In this document: piece after piece, positions 8,397 to 16,692 of the stretch
How the letters are laid out: each line of letters opens with the position of its first letter
Position numbering within the stretch: position 1 is the stretch's first letter
Assembly (NCBI RefSeq): GCF_016741855.1
Contig: NZ_JAERRH010000002.1
Coordinates: 620,001 to 684,000 of the forward strand
DNA: 64,000 bases
Origin: Streptomyces musisoli
Lineage (GTDB): Bacteria > Actinomycetota > Actinomycetes > Streptomycetales > Streptomycetaceae
Reading direction: 5' to 3'
Translations under genes and position numbers: made by a program
The notes under the pieces: model-generated
Told to the model about the DNA's origin: nothing
Databases searched by the model: none
Seen by the model: the letters and a program-made list of their open reading frames with translations, nothing else

Positions 8397-8897
8397 TTGA
8401 CGACTGAGGAATACGAGGAGTTCTACGCGTTGTGCGTGAGACGTCTGATAGGACAGGTGTACCTGCTGACGGGCAGTCTGCACGAGGCAGAGGATGTGGT
8501 GCAGGACGCCTTCGTCCGCTGCTGGACACGCCGACGCTCCATCAAGGCCGATGCCGCTCCCGAAGCGTGGGTGCGCACGGTGGCGTTCCGGCTGGCCATC
8601 AGTCGTTTCCGGCGTGTGCGCCGTGGCCGGGACGCGTGGGAGCGTGCGATGGTCGGCCGTCCGGCCGAGGTGGCCGCGCCCGATGAACAGACGGTGATGC
8701 TGGCCCAGGCCCTCGGGCGGCTGCCGGAGCGGCAGCGGCTGGTGATGGTCATGTTCTACCTCTGCGACATGACGGTGGAGCAGGTCGCTTCCGAAGCCGG
8801 CATGAGCACCGGAACCGTCAAGACCCACCTTTCCCGGGGCCGCACTGCCTTGAACGGTCTCTTGCAGGACGTCGAGGGAGGTCCATCCGGTGCCTGA
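8397..8897 (+). CDS. ECF (SigE-like) RNA polymerase sigma factor
   Basis: A 166-residue protein with sigma region 2 (LIGQVYLLTGSLHEAEDVVQ and DAFVRCW) and region 4 (LPERQRLVMVMFYLCDMTVE and STGTVKTHLSRGRTAL). It lacks region 3 as ECF factors do. The start is a TTG with AGGGAG upstream. It overlaps the next gene by 8 bp, so the pair is co-translated. It would redirect RNA polymerase to a small regulon in response to a signal relayed by the overlapping membrane protein. Confidence 0.9.
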   Translation: MTTEEYEEFYALCVRRLIGQVYLLTGSLHEAEDVVQDAFVRCWTRRRSIKADAAPEAWVRTVAFRLAISRFRRVRRGRDAWERAMVGRPAEVAAPDEQTVMLAQALGRLPERQRLVMVMFYLCDMTVEQVASEAGMSTGTVKTHLSRGRTALNGLLQDVEGGPSGA

Positions 8898-9216
8898 AGA
8901 TTTCCGCACAGGGGAGGACGAGGCCCAGCTACGCCGGCTCTTCGGCTTGGCCGCTGACGCCGCCGCGCGCTCCGCGGCCCCGTGCGCCGGGGCGACGATC
9001 ACCGCTTCGGGCGCTGCCCGGCGCCGGCGCCGGATGGCGGCTGCCGCGGCAGCCGTGGTGGTGGCCAGCGGACTGCTGGTCGCGACCGTCTCGGCTCTGT
9101 CCTCTTCCCACGACGAGCCGCCGGCGGCACCGCCGGCCCGGTTGACCACGCCGCCGACCACCGCCCCGGTCTCCTCGCTGTTCCCGTCCACCTCCGACTC
9201 AGGGGAGCATCCATGA
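8890..9216 (+). CDS. Single-pass membrane protein, candidate anti-sigma factor
   Basis: A 108-residue protein with a GTG start inside the sigma gene. It has a cytoplasmic N-terminus of about 50 residues, an arginine stop-transfer run (RRRRR), one transmembrane helix (about residues 52-72) and a short Pro/Thr-rich outside tail. Position and topology are those of anti-ECF sigma factors. However, there is no HxxxCxxC zinc motif and the cytoplasmic domain is short, so the assignment rests on context. Its stop overlaps the next start as ATGA. Confidence 0.6.
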   Translation: MPEDFRTGEDEAQLRRLFGLAADAAARSAAPCAGATITASGAARRRRRMAAAAAAVVVASGLLVATVSALSSSHDEPPAAPPARLTTPPTTAPVSSLFPSTSDSGEHP

Positions 9217-10667
9217 CCGTAGCCGACACGCCCTTGTCTCCCCCGGCCCGGACCGCAGAACCTGTCCAGGCGCTGAAGGAGTCGCTCACGCGGCCCTCCC
9301 GCGGACGCGCGGACGGTCCGTTACTGGCTGCCGGCTTCGCAGTCCTGTACCTGGTCCTGGCCCTGTCGCGGTGGGCGAACTTCCGCAGCATGTCATGGGA
9401 TCTGGGTATCTTCGTGCAGGTTGTGGAGAGTTACGCGCATCTCCGGGCGCCGGTGTCCGATCTCAAAGGGCCGGGCTTTCACATCCTCGGGGACCATTTC
9501 AGCCCCGTCCTCGTCATCCTCGCCCCTTTCTACCGAATATGGCCGACTCCGGCCACGCTCCTGATCGCGCAGTCGCTCCTGCTCGGCTGGTCGGTCTGGC
9601 CCGTCACCAAAGCCAGTACACAGTTGCTGGGACGCCGCACGGGCGTGTTGCTCGCAGTCGCCTACGGCTTGTCATGGGGACTGCAGAAGGCGGCTGATTT
9701 CGACTTCCACGAGATCGCTTTCGCTGTACCGATCATTGCCTCGGCTTTGTCCGCCCTGGTGACACGCCGGTGGCGAGCAGCCCTGCTGTGGACGCTCCCG
9801 CTCGTCCTGGTCAAGGAAGACCTCGGCCTGACAGCCACCGCCATCGCCCTCGTCATCGCCTGGCGCTGCCGCCGGAGCAGCCGCCTGCTGGCTACGGCGC
9901 TGGCGACGGCTGCCCTGGGGGCCCTGTGCTGCCTGATCACCGTCACCGTCGTGATCCCGGCGTTCAATCCGCACGGATACGACTACTGGACGAAGATGGG
10001 CACCGGCCCCGGCGCGCTCACCGCCCTGACCCAGCAGGGCACGGAGGAAAAGGTACGCACCCTCGTGTGGACCCTCCTGCCCACAACCGGGCTGCTCGCT
10101 CTGCGCTCCCCGGTTCTGCTGGCCGCCGTGCCGACCCTCGCCTGGCGGTTCATGTCGAACGACGAACACTATTGGAGCACCGACTGGCACTACAGCGCCG
10201 TCCTCATGCCCATCACCGCGCTGGCCCTGGCCGACGCCCTGAGCATCACGCGCTTCGCCCGCCGCCCTGCGCTGCGCTCCTACGCCCACCACCTGCCCAC
10301 CGCGCTCCTGGCCACCGCTCTCGCCCTGAGCACCAACCTGCCCTTCAGCACCCTGACCGAACCCGGCACCTACCGCACCGATCCCATGGCCGCGGTCGCC
10401 GAACGCACACTGGCCACCATCCCCGACGGCGCCACTGTCGAGGCCGACATCATTCCCACCGCCCACCTGGCCGAGCGGTGCCGCTTGTACTGGATGGGCA
10501 ACACCCACGGGATCCGCCCCGAATACATCGCCTCCTACGACCCCGGCAGCAGCAGCACCGACGTGCTTGCCCACGCCGAACAGCTCCACCCCCGTACCCG
10601 GTACACCGTCACGGCCGGGGCGTCGGGCTACTGGGTTCTCAAACTGGACCGAACCGCGGCCCGGTAG
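9213..10667 (+). CDS. DUF2079 polytopic membrane protein
   Basis: A 484-residue multi-spanning protein with about 10-12 hydrophobic helices. Characteristic DUF2079 features include the N-terminal SMSWDLGIFVQVVESYAHL, then GFHILGDHFSPVLVILAPFY, KAADFDFHEIAFAVP and NDEHYWSTDWHYSAVLMP. The family resembles GT-C fold glycosyltransferases but has no assigned activity. It is translationally coupled (ATGA) to the putative anti-sigma gene, so it belongs to the ECF operon, possibly as a cell-envelope target or part of the sensing unit. No signal beyond the operon structure indicates regulation. Confidence 0.85.
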   Translation: MTVADTPLSPPARTAEPVQALKESLTRPSRGRADGPLLAAGFAVLYLVLALSRWANFRSMSWDLGIFVQVVESYAHLRAPVSDLKGPGFHILGDHFSPVLVILAPFYRIWPTPATLLIAQSLLLGWSVWPVTKASTQLLGRRTGVLLAVAYGLSWGLQKAADFDFHEIAFAVPIIASALSALVTRRWRAALLWTLPLVLVKEDLGLTATAIALVIAWRCRRSSRLLATALATAALGALCCLITVTVVIPAFNPHGYDYWTKMGTGPGALTALTQQGTEEKVRTLVWTLLPTTGLLALRSPVLLAAVPTLAWRFMSNDEHYWSTDWHYSAVLMPITALALADALSITRFARRPALRSYAHHLPTALLATALALSTNLPFSTLTEPGTYRTDPMAAVAERTLATIPDGATVEADIIPTAHLAERCRLYWMGNTHGIRPEYIASYDPGSSSTDVLAHAEQLHPRTRYTVTAGASGYWVLKLDRTAAR

Positions 10668-10689
10668 GCGGGGCCCGGTGGCCGGGCCA

Positions 10690-10776
10690 CCGGCGACGAG
10701 GGCGCGGGCCGTGGCCTTCAGGCAGCCGAGCGCGAGTTGCGTGAGGAGACCGGGCGGACCGACATCGAGGCCGGAG
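10690..10776 (+). pseudogene. Nudix-box fragment
   Basis: One frame reads LQAAERELREETGRTDIEAG, matching the core AAxRELxEETG of the Nudix box. The upstream glycine/glutamate half of the motif is degraded and no Nudix domain surrounds it. This is a scrap of a Nudix hydrolase gene between DUF2079 and the next, opposing gene. Confidence 0.45.
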
Positions 10777-10868
10777 CTATGGTCGGTCCATGCCGTTGTC
10801 CGAGGAACTCCGTCCGGGCGTACCAGCCGGCGTCGGAGCAGCACGGCCGTCGTGCGAGGTGTCGGTGT

Positions 10869-12779
10869 TCAGCGCGGGGCTGCCGCAACCGCGGCAAGGA
10901 TGCGGTGCAGGACGGGGACGGGGATCGCCGGGTTGGTGACCGCTGCGTATGCCGTGTCGCGGTCGTGCAGCAGCCCGGCCAGGACGCGGGCCGGCAGCCG
11001 CGGATTGCGCACCGCGGTGCCGCGGACGTGACCCTCCGGGTCGTTCAGCAGCCGCACCGCGTCGGCCGGTGACAGCCGGGGGTCCTCGGCCGCGCGGCGG
11101 CGAACCTCGGCTTCGGGATCCCGGGCCAGGCGTGCGACATCGGCCGCTGTCGACTCCGGATCGTCCAGGGCCAGGCGGCGCATTCGCCCGCTGGGGTCGG
11201 CGGCGTAGCGCAGGAGGCCCGCACGGGGGAAGTTGGGGTGGCTGCGGGGCCGGTCGGGGTGGCTGAAGCTGCCGTCCCACCAGCGCCAGACCTCCAGCAG
11301 CATGTCGGCCGGCGCGTCCTCGCACGATTCGGCGAGGAACAGGCGGACCGCCCGGTCCCCGTCCCGCGCCAGACGCGCCACGACATCCGGCGGGAGGTGC
11401 CGGGCTCGGGCCACACTGCGGCGGACCAGCGGATGGGACGACGCGGCGAGACGGCGCATCGCGTCGGCGTCGCCGTGCAGGTCCTCGACCCAGGGCAGGG
11501 TGTACGACATCGACGTCGGATCGAAGTCGTGGCGGACCGCGGCACGTTGCTCTTCCGTGAGGTCGGGGCGCAGCGCCACCGCCGAGCGGATGTCGTCCTG
11601 CGGGTCCTCCGCCAGCACGGCGACGCCCTGCGCGCCCAGGCCTGGATTGGCTGCCAGCGCCAGACGTACCTCCGCGTCCCCGTACTGGACCAGCTCCGCT
11701 TCCAGCTCGGGCGCGAGGCGGCACCGTTCGAGCGCCCGCCGCGGGTCGGGCAGGGCGGCGAAAACCTCGCGAGGCATGGGTACGCCGGTGTGGTGGGCGA
11801 GCAGCGCAGCCGTTCGCACCGCACGGTCGGTGTCGGCCAGCAGCCGTTCCCGCAGTGGCGCGGCGAGGTCCTCCCACCGGGCACAGGCCGCCGCCCGCAC
11901 GCGGGGATCGGCGTCCGCCGCGAGGACAGGGAGGTGCTGTGCGGGGAGTCCCGGGAGTTCGGCGGCTCCCGCGCGGGACGGGCCGGCGAGGAGGTCGTCG
12001 TACAAGTCCTCGGGGAGTTCGGCGCCCCAGATGCAGGCGCGCTCCGCCCAGAGCACGCGTCGCTCGGGCGATGGCTCGGCGCGGACCAGGCGTACCCACT
12101 GATCGGACGTGAGCCTGGGCCGGAAGGTGTCGGCGGGCCTTGACCGCACCCGCGGATCGGGGTGTGCCACGGCGGCGTCGAGGACGGCGGGCCGGTCGCA
12201 CCCGTGCAGGAAGCCCTCCTCGACATCCAGCAGCCGGATCAGCAGTTCGTCCGTCGCGGCCGGATTGAACCCGATCCCCTCCGCCCAGTGCAGGGGCCAC
12301 GCGGGTCGGCCGGGCACCGCCGCCCACACCTCGGCGCGCTCGACCTCCGTCTCGCGCCCGGCGGCCGCGGCAGCCTCCTCCAGCCGCTCCGGCAGTCGGT
12401 CGAGGGCCGTCACCCTGGGCCCGCCCGCGCCGGGCACCTCCGCCAGCAGCACCTGCCCGTCGAGGGAGAGCGCCACGAACCCGGGGCCGCCGGTCAGCTC
12501 CGGCACGCCGCTGCCGACGTGCCGGACCCGGGTCCACCAGGAGTCGTTGCCGCCGATCCGGTGCCCGAGGACGGCCACCAGGAATTCGCCGTCGACATCG
12601 CGAAGACGACGCCACCACTCGGCATCGAACGCTTCCCGGGCCGCGCCGTCCGGCGCCGCGATCCCCCGCGCGATCCGCCAGCCGGCCTCCGGCGGAAACA
12701 GGCTGCCAGGGCGCACGTCCTCGACGACCGTGAGTCCGGCGCGTGCGAGTACTGCGTGGAGGTCCTCTTGGTGCGGCAC
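10869..12779 (-). CDS. Large helical-repeat protein (leucine-rich-repeat-variant / HEAT-like)
   Basis: A 636-residue soluble protein. From about residue 200 it consists of some 15 degenerate helical repeats of roughly 23-35 residues with a pattern such as LARDPEAEVRRRAAEDPRLS, AVRNPRLPARVLAGLL and LAADADPRVRAAACARWEDL. This is typical of LRV or HEAT proteins that serve as interaction scaffolds. The first 200 residues form a non-repeat domain with tryptophan-rich segments. The start is GTG at 12779 with a weak Shine-Dalgarno. No neighbour shares its direction, so no functional context is available. Confidence 0.75.
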   Translation of the reverse strand: MPHQEDLHAVLARAGLTVVEDVRPGSLFPPEAGWRIARGIAAPDGAAREAFDAEWWRRLRDVDGEFLVAVLGHRIGGNDSWWTRVRHVGSGVPELTGGPGFVALSLDGQVLLAEVPGAGGPRVTALDRLPERLEEAAAAAGRETEVERAEVWAAVPGRPAWPLHWAEGIGFNPAATDELLIRLLDVEEGFLHGCDRPAVLDAAVAHPDPRVRSRPADTFRPRLTSDQWVRLVRAEPSPERRVLWAERACIWGAELPEDLYDDLLAGPSRAGAAELPGLPAQHLPVLAADADPRVRAAACARWEDLAAPLRERLLADTDRAVRTAALLAHHTGVPMPREVFAALPDPRRALERCRLAPELEAELVQYGDAEVRLALAANPGLGAQGVAVLAEDPQDDIRSAVALRPDLTEEQRAAVRHDFDPTSMSYTLPWVEDLHGDADAMRRLAASSHPLVRRSVARARHLPPDVVARLARDGDRAVRLFLAESCEDAPADMLLEVWRWWDGSFSHPDRPRSHPNFPRAGLLRYAADPSGRMRRLALDDPESTAADVARLARDPEAEVRRRAAEDPRLSPADAVRLLNDPEGHVRGTAVRNPRLPARVLAGLLHDRDTAYAAVTNPAIPVPVLHRILAAVAAAPR

Positions 12780-13017
12780 GCGATCATGATCCCCGCCGGC
12801 TCACGGCGGGACAAGGCCCTCAGCCCAGGGCCGACCGGCCCCCACTCGCGTACACGTCATTGACTGCGACACCGTTCGACGGCCCCACCCAGGCGGCTGA
12901 AGTCGGCCCCCCCACGCGAGCATCGGCGGCTTTCCCAGAGTCCGGCAGAGACCTGCCCACGTCGGCAGGGGGACCGCTGGTCGGCTCCATTCATCAGACC
13001 GCCTGGGATCGATCGCC

Positions 13018-13023
13018 TAGGCT
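13018..13023 (+). promoter_or_regulatory. Candidate -10 hexamer for a leaderless transcript
   Basis: TAGGCT ends 3 bases before GTG 13027 and 6 bases before GTG 13030. That is the usual -10 to start distance of leaderless Streptomyces genes, and no Shine-Dalgarno is present. Confidence 0.45.
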
Positions 13024-13026
13024 GGC

Positions 13027-13878
13027 GTGGTGACTGATGAGCAGGAGCGGGTGCGGCCGTCGGGAGTGTGGGCCACGGCGGTGGGAGTGGCCAGGGTCCG
13101 GGCGCTGGAGACCGAGCGGGAGAACGCGCTGTTCCGCGACCCACTGGCACAGGCCTTCGCCGCCGCCGGCGGCCTGTGGCCCTCCTCGCCGCCGCTCGAC
13201 GACGAGGCCGCGCGACGCCGTCGGCTCGCCGTGTCGTTCTCCATCGTCATCAGGACGAAATTCCTCGACGACCTGTTGCAGCAGGCCTCCGCGGCCGGGG
13301 TCCGGCAGGTCGTGCTGCTCGGCGCCGGCATGGACAGCCGGGCCTTCCGGATGGACTGGCCCGAGGGCACCCGGCTGTTCGAGGTCGACACCGCCGCCCC
13401 ACTGGACTTCAAGGCTTCGGTGCTGCGCCAGGAGCGGGCCGTCGCGCGCTGCGAGCGCATCACCGTCGCGGTCGATCTGCGTGAGGACTGGCCGGCCGCG
13501 CTGGCCGCAGCGGGGCACGACCCGGCGGTGCCGACCGTGTGGATCGCCGAAGGACTGCTGATCTATCTGCCGGAGGACGCGGTGGAGTTGCTGCTGACCC
13601 GGATCAGCGCGCAGTCGGCGGCGGGCAGTCGGCTGGGGCTGACGTTGGGCTCGCGCGGCGTGATCGAGCGCTTCGGCGCGGACGCCGTGCCGGGCTCGGC
13701 GGCTTCCATGTGGGTGTCGGAGATGCCCGACGACCCGGTGGGCTGGCTGGCCGGGCACGGCTGGGAGGCCGACAGCCACACCTTGCGCGAGCGCGCTGCC
13801 GCCTACGGCCGCCCGATCAACACCCCGCCGCAGCGCGAGGAGCGGCCCGGCGGACTGATCTCGGCGGTCCGCCGGTAG
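13027..13878 (+). CDS. SAM-dependent methyltransferase, TIGR00027/LCMT-like family
   Basis: A 283-residue protein with the features of this leucine-carboxyl-methyltransferase-like family. These are VWATAVGVARVRALETER, the SAM loop VVLLGAGMDSRAFRMDWP at about residues 97-114, an acidic strand end LFEVDTAAPLDFKA, and VWIAEGLLIYLPEDAV. Members methylate carboxyl or hydroxyl groups of metabolites, and the substrate is unknown. Two GTG codons (13027, 13030) could start it. The TAGGCT hexamer favours a leaderless transcript beginning at the second. No operon partner is present. Confidence 0.85.
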   Translation: MVTDEQERVRPSGVWATAVGVARVRALETERENALFRDPLAQAFAAAGGLWPSSPPLDDEAARRRRLAVSFSIVIRTKFLDDLLQQASAAGVRQVVLLGAGMDSRAFRMDWPEGTRLFEVDTAAPLDFKASVLRQERAVARCERITVAVDLREDWPAALAAAGHDPAVPTVWIAEGLLIYLPEDAVELLLTRISAQSAAGSRLGLTLGSRGVIERFGADAVPGSAASMWVSEMPDDPVGWLAGHGWEADSHTLRERAAAYGRPINTPPQREERPGGLISAVRR

Positions 13879-13909
13879 ACCGCCTCCCGTTTCCCTGGAT
13901 GATCGATTC

Positions 13910-14017
13910 CAAGGGGGCCTGAAGGCGCACCGGCTCGGACGGGGCCCAGCCGCCGTCGATCACCGTCTCGCCCATCGCCTGACGCAGCCGGACCGCCTCG
14001 GCCGGCTCACCCGGCAC
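13910..14017 (-). pseudogene. Unidentified coding-like fragment
   Basis: On the minus strand, VRLRQAMGETVIDGGWAPSE and flanking residues are encoded with almost exclusively G/C third positions. The open stretch ends abruptly in both directions. This is probably debris of a lost gene, and I do not recognise the family. The surrounding 13879-14520 contains no complete gene apart from the short open frame at 14240. Confidence 0.25.
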
Positions 14018-14239
14018 GGGCGGTTGCTCGACGGCGACGGGGTAGGAGACAGGTCATTTCGCTCGTACGGCCCGTCCCGCGCACCGGCCGCTGAACCGTT
14101 CGCACCGTCTTGCGGGGCGGATCCCGCGAAGGGGCCTCGGCCCGCGGCGGGAGGGTCGGTGGCCGCGTCGGCGCGGTCGCCACGGCCGGCGGCAACGACG
14201 TCACAAGCCTGTTGTCGGCGTTGGTGACCACCGCAAGTC

Positions 14240-14380
14240 ATGCAGGACCGCGCTGACTACAAGGGCCACGATCGCGGGGTGCCGTGCGACGTTCCGGAAG
14301 GAGACGTGAGGATCACCGACCGCGGAAGAACCGTCATCGAGGTCTGGTCGCGGGAGTCCATGTCCTGCGGTATCTGGTAG
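14240..14380 (+). CDS. Short open frame, 46 aa, unrecognised
   Basis: The ATG-started frame contains the coherent segment VRITDRGRTVIEVWSRESMS and ends CGIW. Codon third positions are mostly G/C. There is no clear Shine-Dalgarno. It could be a small protein or the C-terminus of a decayed gene. An antisense open frame covers the same region and looks less protein-like. Confidence 0.25.
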   Translation: MQDRADYKGHDRGVPCDVPEGDVRITDRGRTVIEVWSRESMSCGIW

Positions 14381-14520
14381 TCGAAACGGCGCGGCGTCAG
14401 GCGTACGACGGTGGTCATGAAGGCCGCGGTCTTTCTTGTCCCCGATGATTCGTCTGTCACGGGTGAGCGGCTACCACGTAGGACGCTGTGCCCAGCATGT
14501 CGCGTAGCGTCTCGCGTTCG

Positions 14521-15366
14521 TCAGCCTACGGCCCAGACTCCGGCCAACTGCTCCCGCGCGGCTACGGCTTGCCGCTGCCCCGCTTGGAACGCAGGCACCC
14601 ACGCCGACGGGTCCGACGGGTCCGACGGGTCCGTGCCGAGCGCCGCCGCCGATGCCGCGTCCGGGAACAGCGACACCACCGTCTCCGCGCCCAGCGCGGC
14701 CGACGCTTCCTGCCCGGGAGCCTGACGCGCCATCGACTCCACGACGACCAACGTACGCGCACCGGCCGCGAGATCCACGTTGGTGCCTGCCCGCAGCGCG
14801 CCGTCGATGTAGTGGCGCCCGCCGACCGATACGGGAGGCGCCGCGCCCGGGAACGCGCTCGAGGCCGCGACGGCAGCCGCCAGCGGGACGTCGCTGTCGC
14901 GATCCCAGACCACCGGTTCGCCGCTTCCCGCCTCCACGGCAGGGATGAGCAGGCGGCGCTCAGCCGGCCAGGTGTCCGTGCCGACGAGCCGACGTCGCAC
15001 CGCGACCAAGGCTTGCTCGGCCTCCGCATCGGCCGCGTCGAGGGCGATCCGCCCGACCCGCCGGCGTGCCTCCTCCGGTGGCAGGCCGGCACCGAGGACC
15101 GCGAAGACCTCACCCATGCGCTGCGGATCGGCCCGCGGCGACCGGGGACCGTCGCCGCGGCTGCCGGCGGGGTCGGCGAAGTGCGCGAGGTCCTGGCCGG
15201 TGGCCAGCGCGGCGCCCACGATGGCGCCGGCCGAGGTGCCGACGACCAGATCCGCCGTGCCCAGGTCGACGCCCAGGCCGCGCAGGCCGTGGGCGAGTCC
15301 GGCCATCCAAGCGGTACCAACTGGCCCGCCCGGGCCGAGTGCGAGCGCGCTGTCCGGTGAATGCAT
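14521..15366 (-). CDS. Patatin-like phospholipase
   Basis: A 281-residue protein with the patatin catalytic set. It has a glycine-rich oxyanion loop (LGPGGPVGTAW, residues 10-20), the nucleophile elbow GTSAG (Ser45), and the catalytic aspartate in YIDGALRAG (Asp188). It likely hydrolyses acyl esters of phospholipids in the cytoplasm or at the membrane. The ATG at 15366 follows GGGGGAACG and starts immediately before the family domain, so the long upstream open frame is not used. A 9-bp DNA repeat near the 3' end encodes an in-frame DPS triplet repeat. Confidence 0.85.
   Translation of the reverse strand: MHSPDSALALGPGGPVGTAWMAGLAHGLRGLGVDLGTADLVVGTSAGAIVGAALATGQDLAHFADPAGSRGDGPRSPRADPQRMGEVFAVLGAGLPPEEARRRVGRIALDAADAEAEQALVAVRRRLVGTDTWPAERRLLIPAVEAGSGEPVVWDRDSDVPLAAAVAASSAFPGAAPPVSVGGRHYIDGALRAGTNVDLAAGARTLVVVESMARQAPGQEASAALGAETVVSLFPDAASAAALGTDPSDPSDPSAWVPAFQAGQRQAVAAREQLAGVWAVG
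14604..14630. repeat. 9-bp in-frame tandem repeat inside the patatin gene
   Basis: Three copies of CCGACGGGT encode the (DPS)n segment near the C-terminus of the patatin-like protein. Copy-number changes would stay in frame. Confidence 0.6.
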
Positions 15367-15448
15367 CGTTCCCCCATCCGTTGCTGTGGCGATCTCCACC
15401 CTAGGTTTGAACGAGTCGGGGATTCCATGCGGGCCTGCCCGGGCCGGA

Positions 15449-15640
15449 GCGCACCTGTTCAAGCCGCTGCGGCAGACCATCGAGCCGATCAACCAGACCC
15501 CCAAGGGCCGGCTCGACTTGGAACGACACGGCGGCAAGAGTCCCGCCGGAGTCGCCGTCCGGGTCCTGCCCCGTATCCCCGCGCTCACCGCGGCAGTCCG
15601 GCTCGACGACAGGACCGGCCAACCCGTCGAACGATCCTGG
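15449..15640 (+). pseudogene. Transposase C-terminal remnant
   Basis: The frame reads HLFKPLRQTIEPINQTPKGR followed by LDLERHGG, GVAVRVLPRI and DRTGQPVERSW. This resembles the C-terminal end of a common actinobacterial IS transposase (DDE type). The N-terminal three quarters and any terminal inverted repeats are missing. The segment ends where a hexanucleotide repeat begins. It is debris of an insertion sequence. Confidence 0.6.
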
Positions 15641-15641
15641 T

Positions 15642-15689
15642 CGACTTCGACTTCGACTTCGACTTCGACTTCGACTTCGTCTTCGACTA
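15642..15689. repeat. Hexanucleotide repeat (CGACTT)
   Basis: Six perfect CGACTT copies are followed by CGTCTT and CGACTA. The array abuts the transposase remnant. It would encode alternating Asp-Phe or Ser-Thr depending on frame, but no intact gene crosses it. Confidence 0.8.
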
Positions 15690-15866
15690 CCGACCGCGAC
15701 GGCACCCCATGGACTCATTCATCCAGCCGACTGCCTCGCCGTTCTCGACGAGGTGGCGGCCGTCCCAGGGCAGACCGGTGAGCGGCAGCGTCGCCGGGGC
15801 GACCTCGCAGACGTTCCGCAGGCAGGCCGACGGCAGCTCGTACTGCCCCGCCGGGCCTCGATGCCG
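15687..15866 (-). pseudogene. Unidentified gene fragment
   Basis: The minus strand encodes CEVAPATLPLTGLPWDGRHL followed by VENGEAVGWMNES with near-total G/C third positions. It then meets a stop exactly at the hexamer repeat. No start or full domain is present and I cannot name the family. It is probably a gene truncated at the same junction as the transposase remnant. Confidence 0.3.
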
Positions 15867-15942
15867 GAATACGACTACGAGCTGCGGTACATCGAGCAGA
15901 TGCGAAGCGCCACGGCATGACCACCGTCCGTTCGTGCCGTTG

Positions 15943-16506
15943 CTACTGCTGCTCCCACTGCTCCTTGGTGATCTCGTACCGTACGCCTCCATGCTGGGAG
16001 CCCTCGATCATCTCCATGTCGGGCGGCGTAGGGATGGTGTCCGCGAGCGTCATCTCGAGCTTCTTCATGATGTTGCGCGAACCGTGGTTCACGGCCATCG
16101 TCTCAGCCCAGACCATGCGCACACCGAGCTGCCTGAACGCCTTGTCCAGCAGGGCCCGCGAGCCCTCGGTGGCATAGCCCTTGCCCCAAGCCGCCCGCCG
16201 CAGCCGGTAACCGAGTTCGACCTCGTCCAGCGGTCCCTCCGGCTCGGGACGCAGGATGAACCAGCCGATGAACGCGCCGTCGTCCTTCTTGTGTGCGGCG
16301 AACAGTCCGAGGTTGCCGCCCCACTTCTCGTATTGGCCGAGGATGTTCGGCAGGTAGCGCTCGCGGATGAGCTCCGGCGCGGTCGGGGTGCCGCCGCTCA
16401 GGTAGCGCATCACCGCCGGGTCGCTGTCCAGCTCGATCAGCAGGTCCGCGTCATCGGCAGTGAAGTGGCGCAGGGCCAGACGTTCCGTCTCCAGGTAGGT
16501 GTCCAC
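15943..16506 (-). CDS. GNAT family N-acetyltransferase (RimJ/RimL-like)
   Basis: A 187-residue protein. The N-terminus YLETERLALRHFTADDADLL is typical of RimJ/RimL-type GNAT enzymes. The acetyl-CoA pyrophosphate loop is RRAAWGKGYATEGSRALLDKAF, and the C-terminal strand region includes VWAETMAVNHGSRNIMKKLEM. It would transfer acetyl groups from acetyl-CoA to a protein N-terminus or small amine in the cytoplasm. The GTG at 16506 starts the family domain. Upstream frame residues are not conserved in style. Confidence 0.85.
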   Translation of the reverse strand: MDTYLETERLALRHFTADDADLLIELDSDPAVMRYLSGGTPTAPELIRERYLPNILGQYEKWGGNLGLFAAHKKDDGAFIGWFILRPEPEGPLDEVELGYRLRRAAWGKGYATEGSRALLDKAFRQLGVRMVWAETMAVNHGSRNIMKKLEMTLADTIPTPPDMEMIEGSQHGGVRYEITKEQWEQQ

Positions 16507-16641
16507 GAGTCGATCATGCCGGAGGCAAGTCGGTCGGCCCAACGGATATCCAGCGGTGGGGTCCCGGGCGCGTGATGACGACGCCGGCCTCGGCGGCTGG
16601 ATCGCTGGGCGAGGGCCTCTCCGCCGAGCGCTCCGCACGCA

Positions 16642-16678
16642 CCCGGGCCGACGCGGTGGGAACCCGCGTCGGCCCGGG
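16642..16678. terminator. Strong hairpin terminator after the chitinase gene
   Basis: A perfect 15-bp stem, CCCGGGCCGACGCGG with its complement and a 7-base loop, lies 14 bp beyond the chitinase stop. It also separates that gene from the GNAT gene downstream. Confidence 0.75.
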
Positions 16679-16692
16679 CATCGGATGTGCGA

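Noticed and set aside
10777..12618. 613-codon minus-strand frame over the helical-repeat gene
   Set aside because: It is Arg/Pro/Gly-rich without family features. The overlapping frame 10869-12779 has clear repeats and better codon bias.
14257..14460. 67-codon minus-strand frame
   Set aside because: The composition is less protein-like than the opposite 46-residue frame, and it has no ribosome site or family match.
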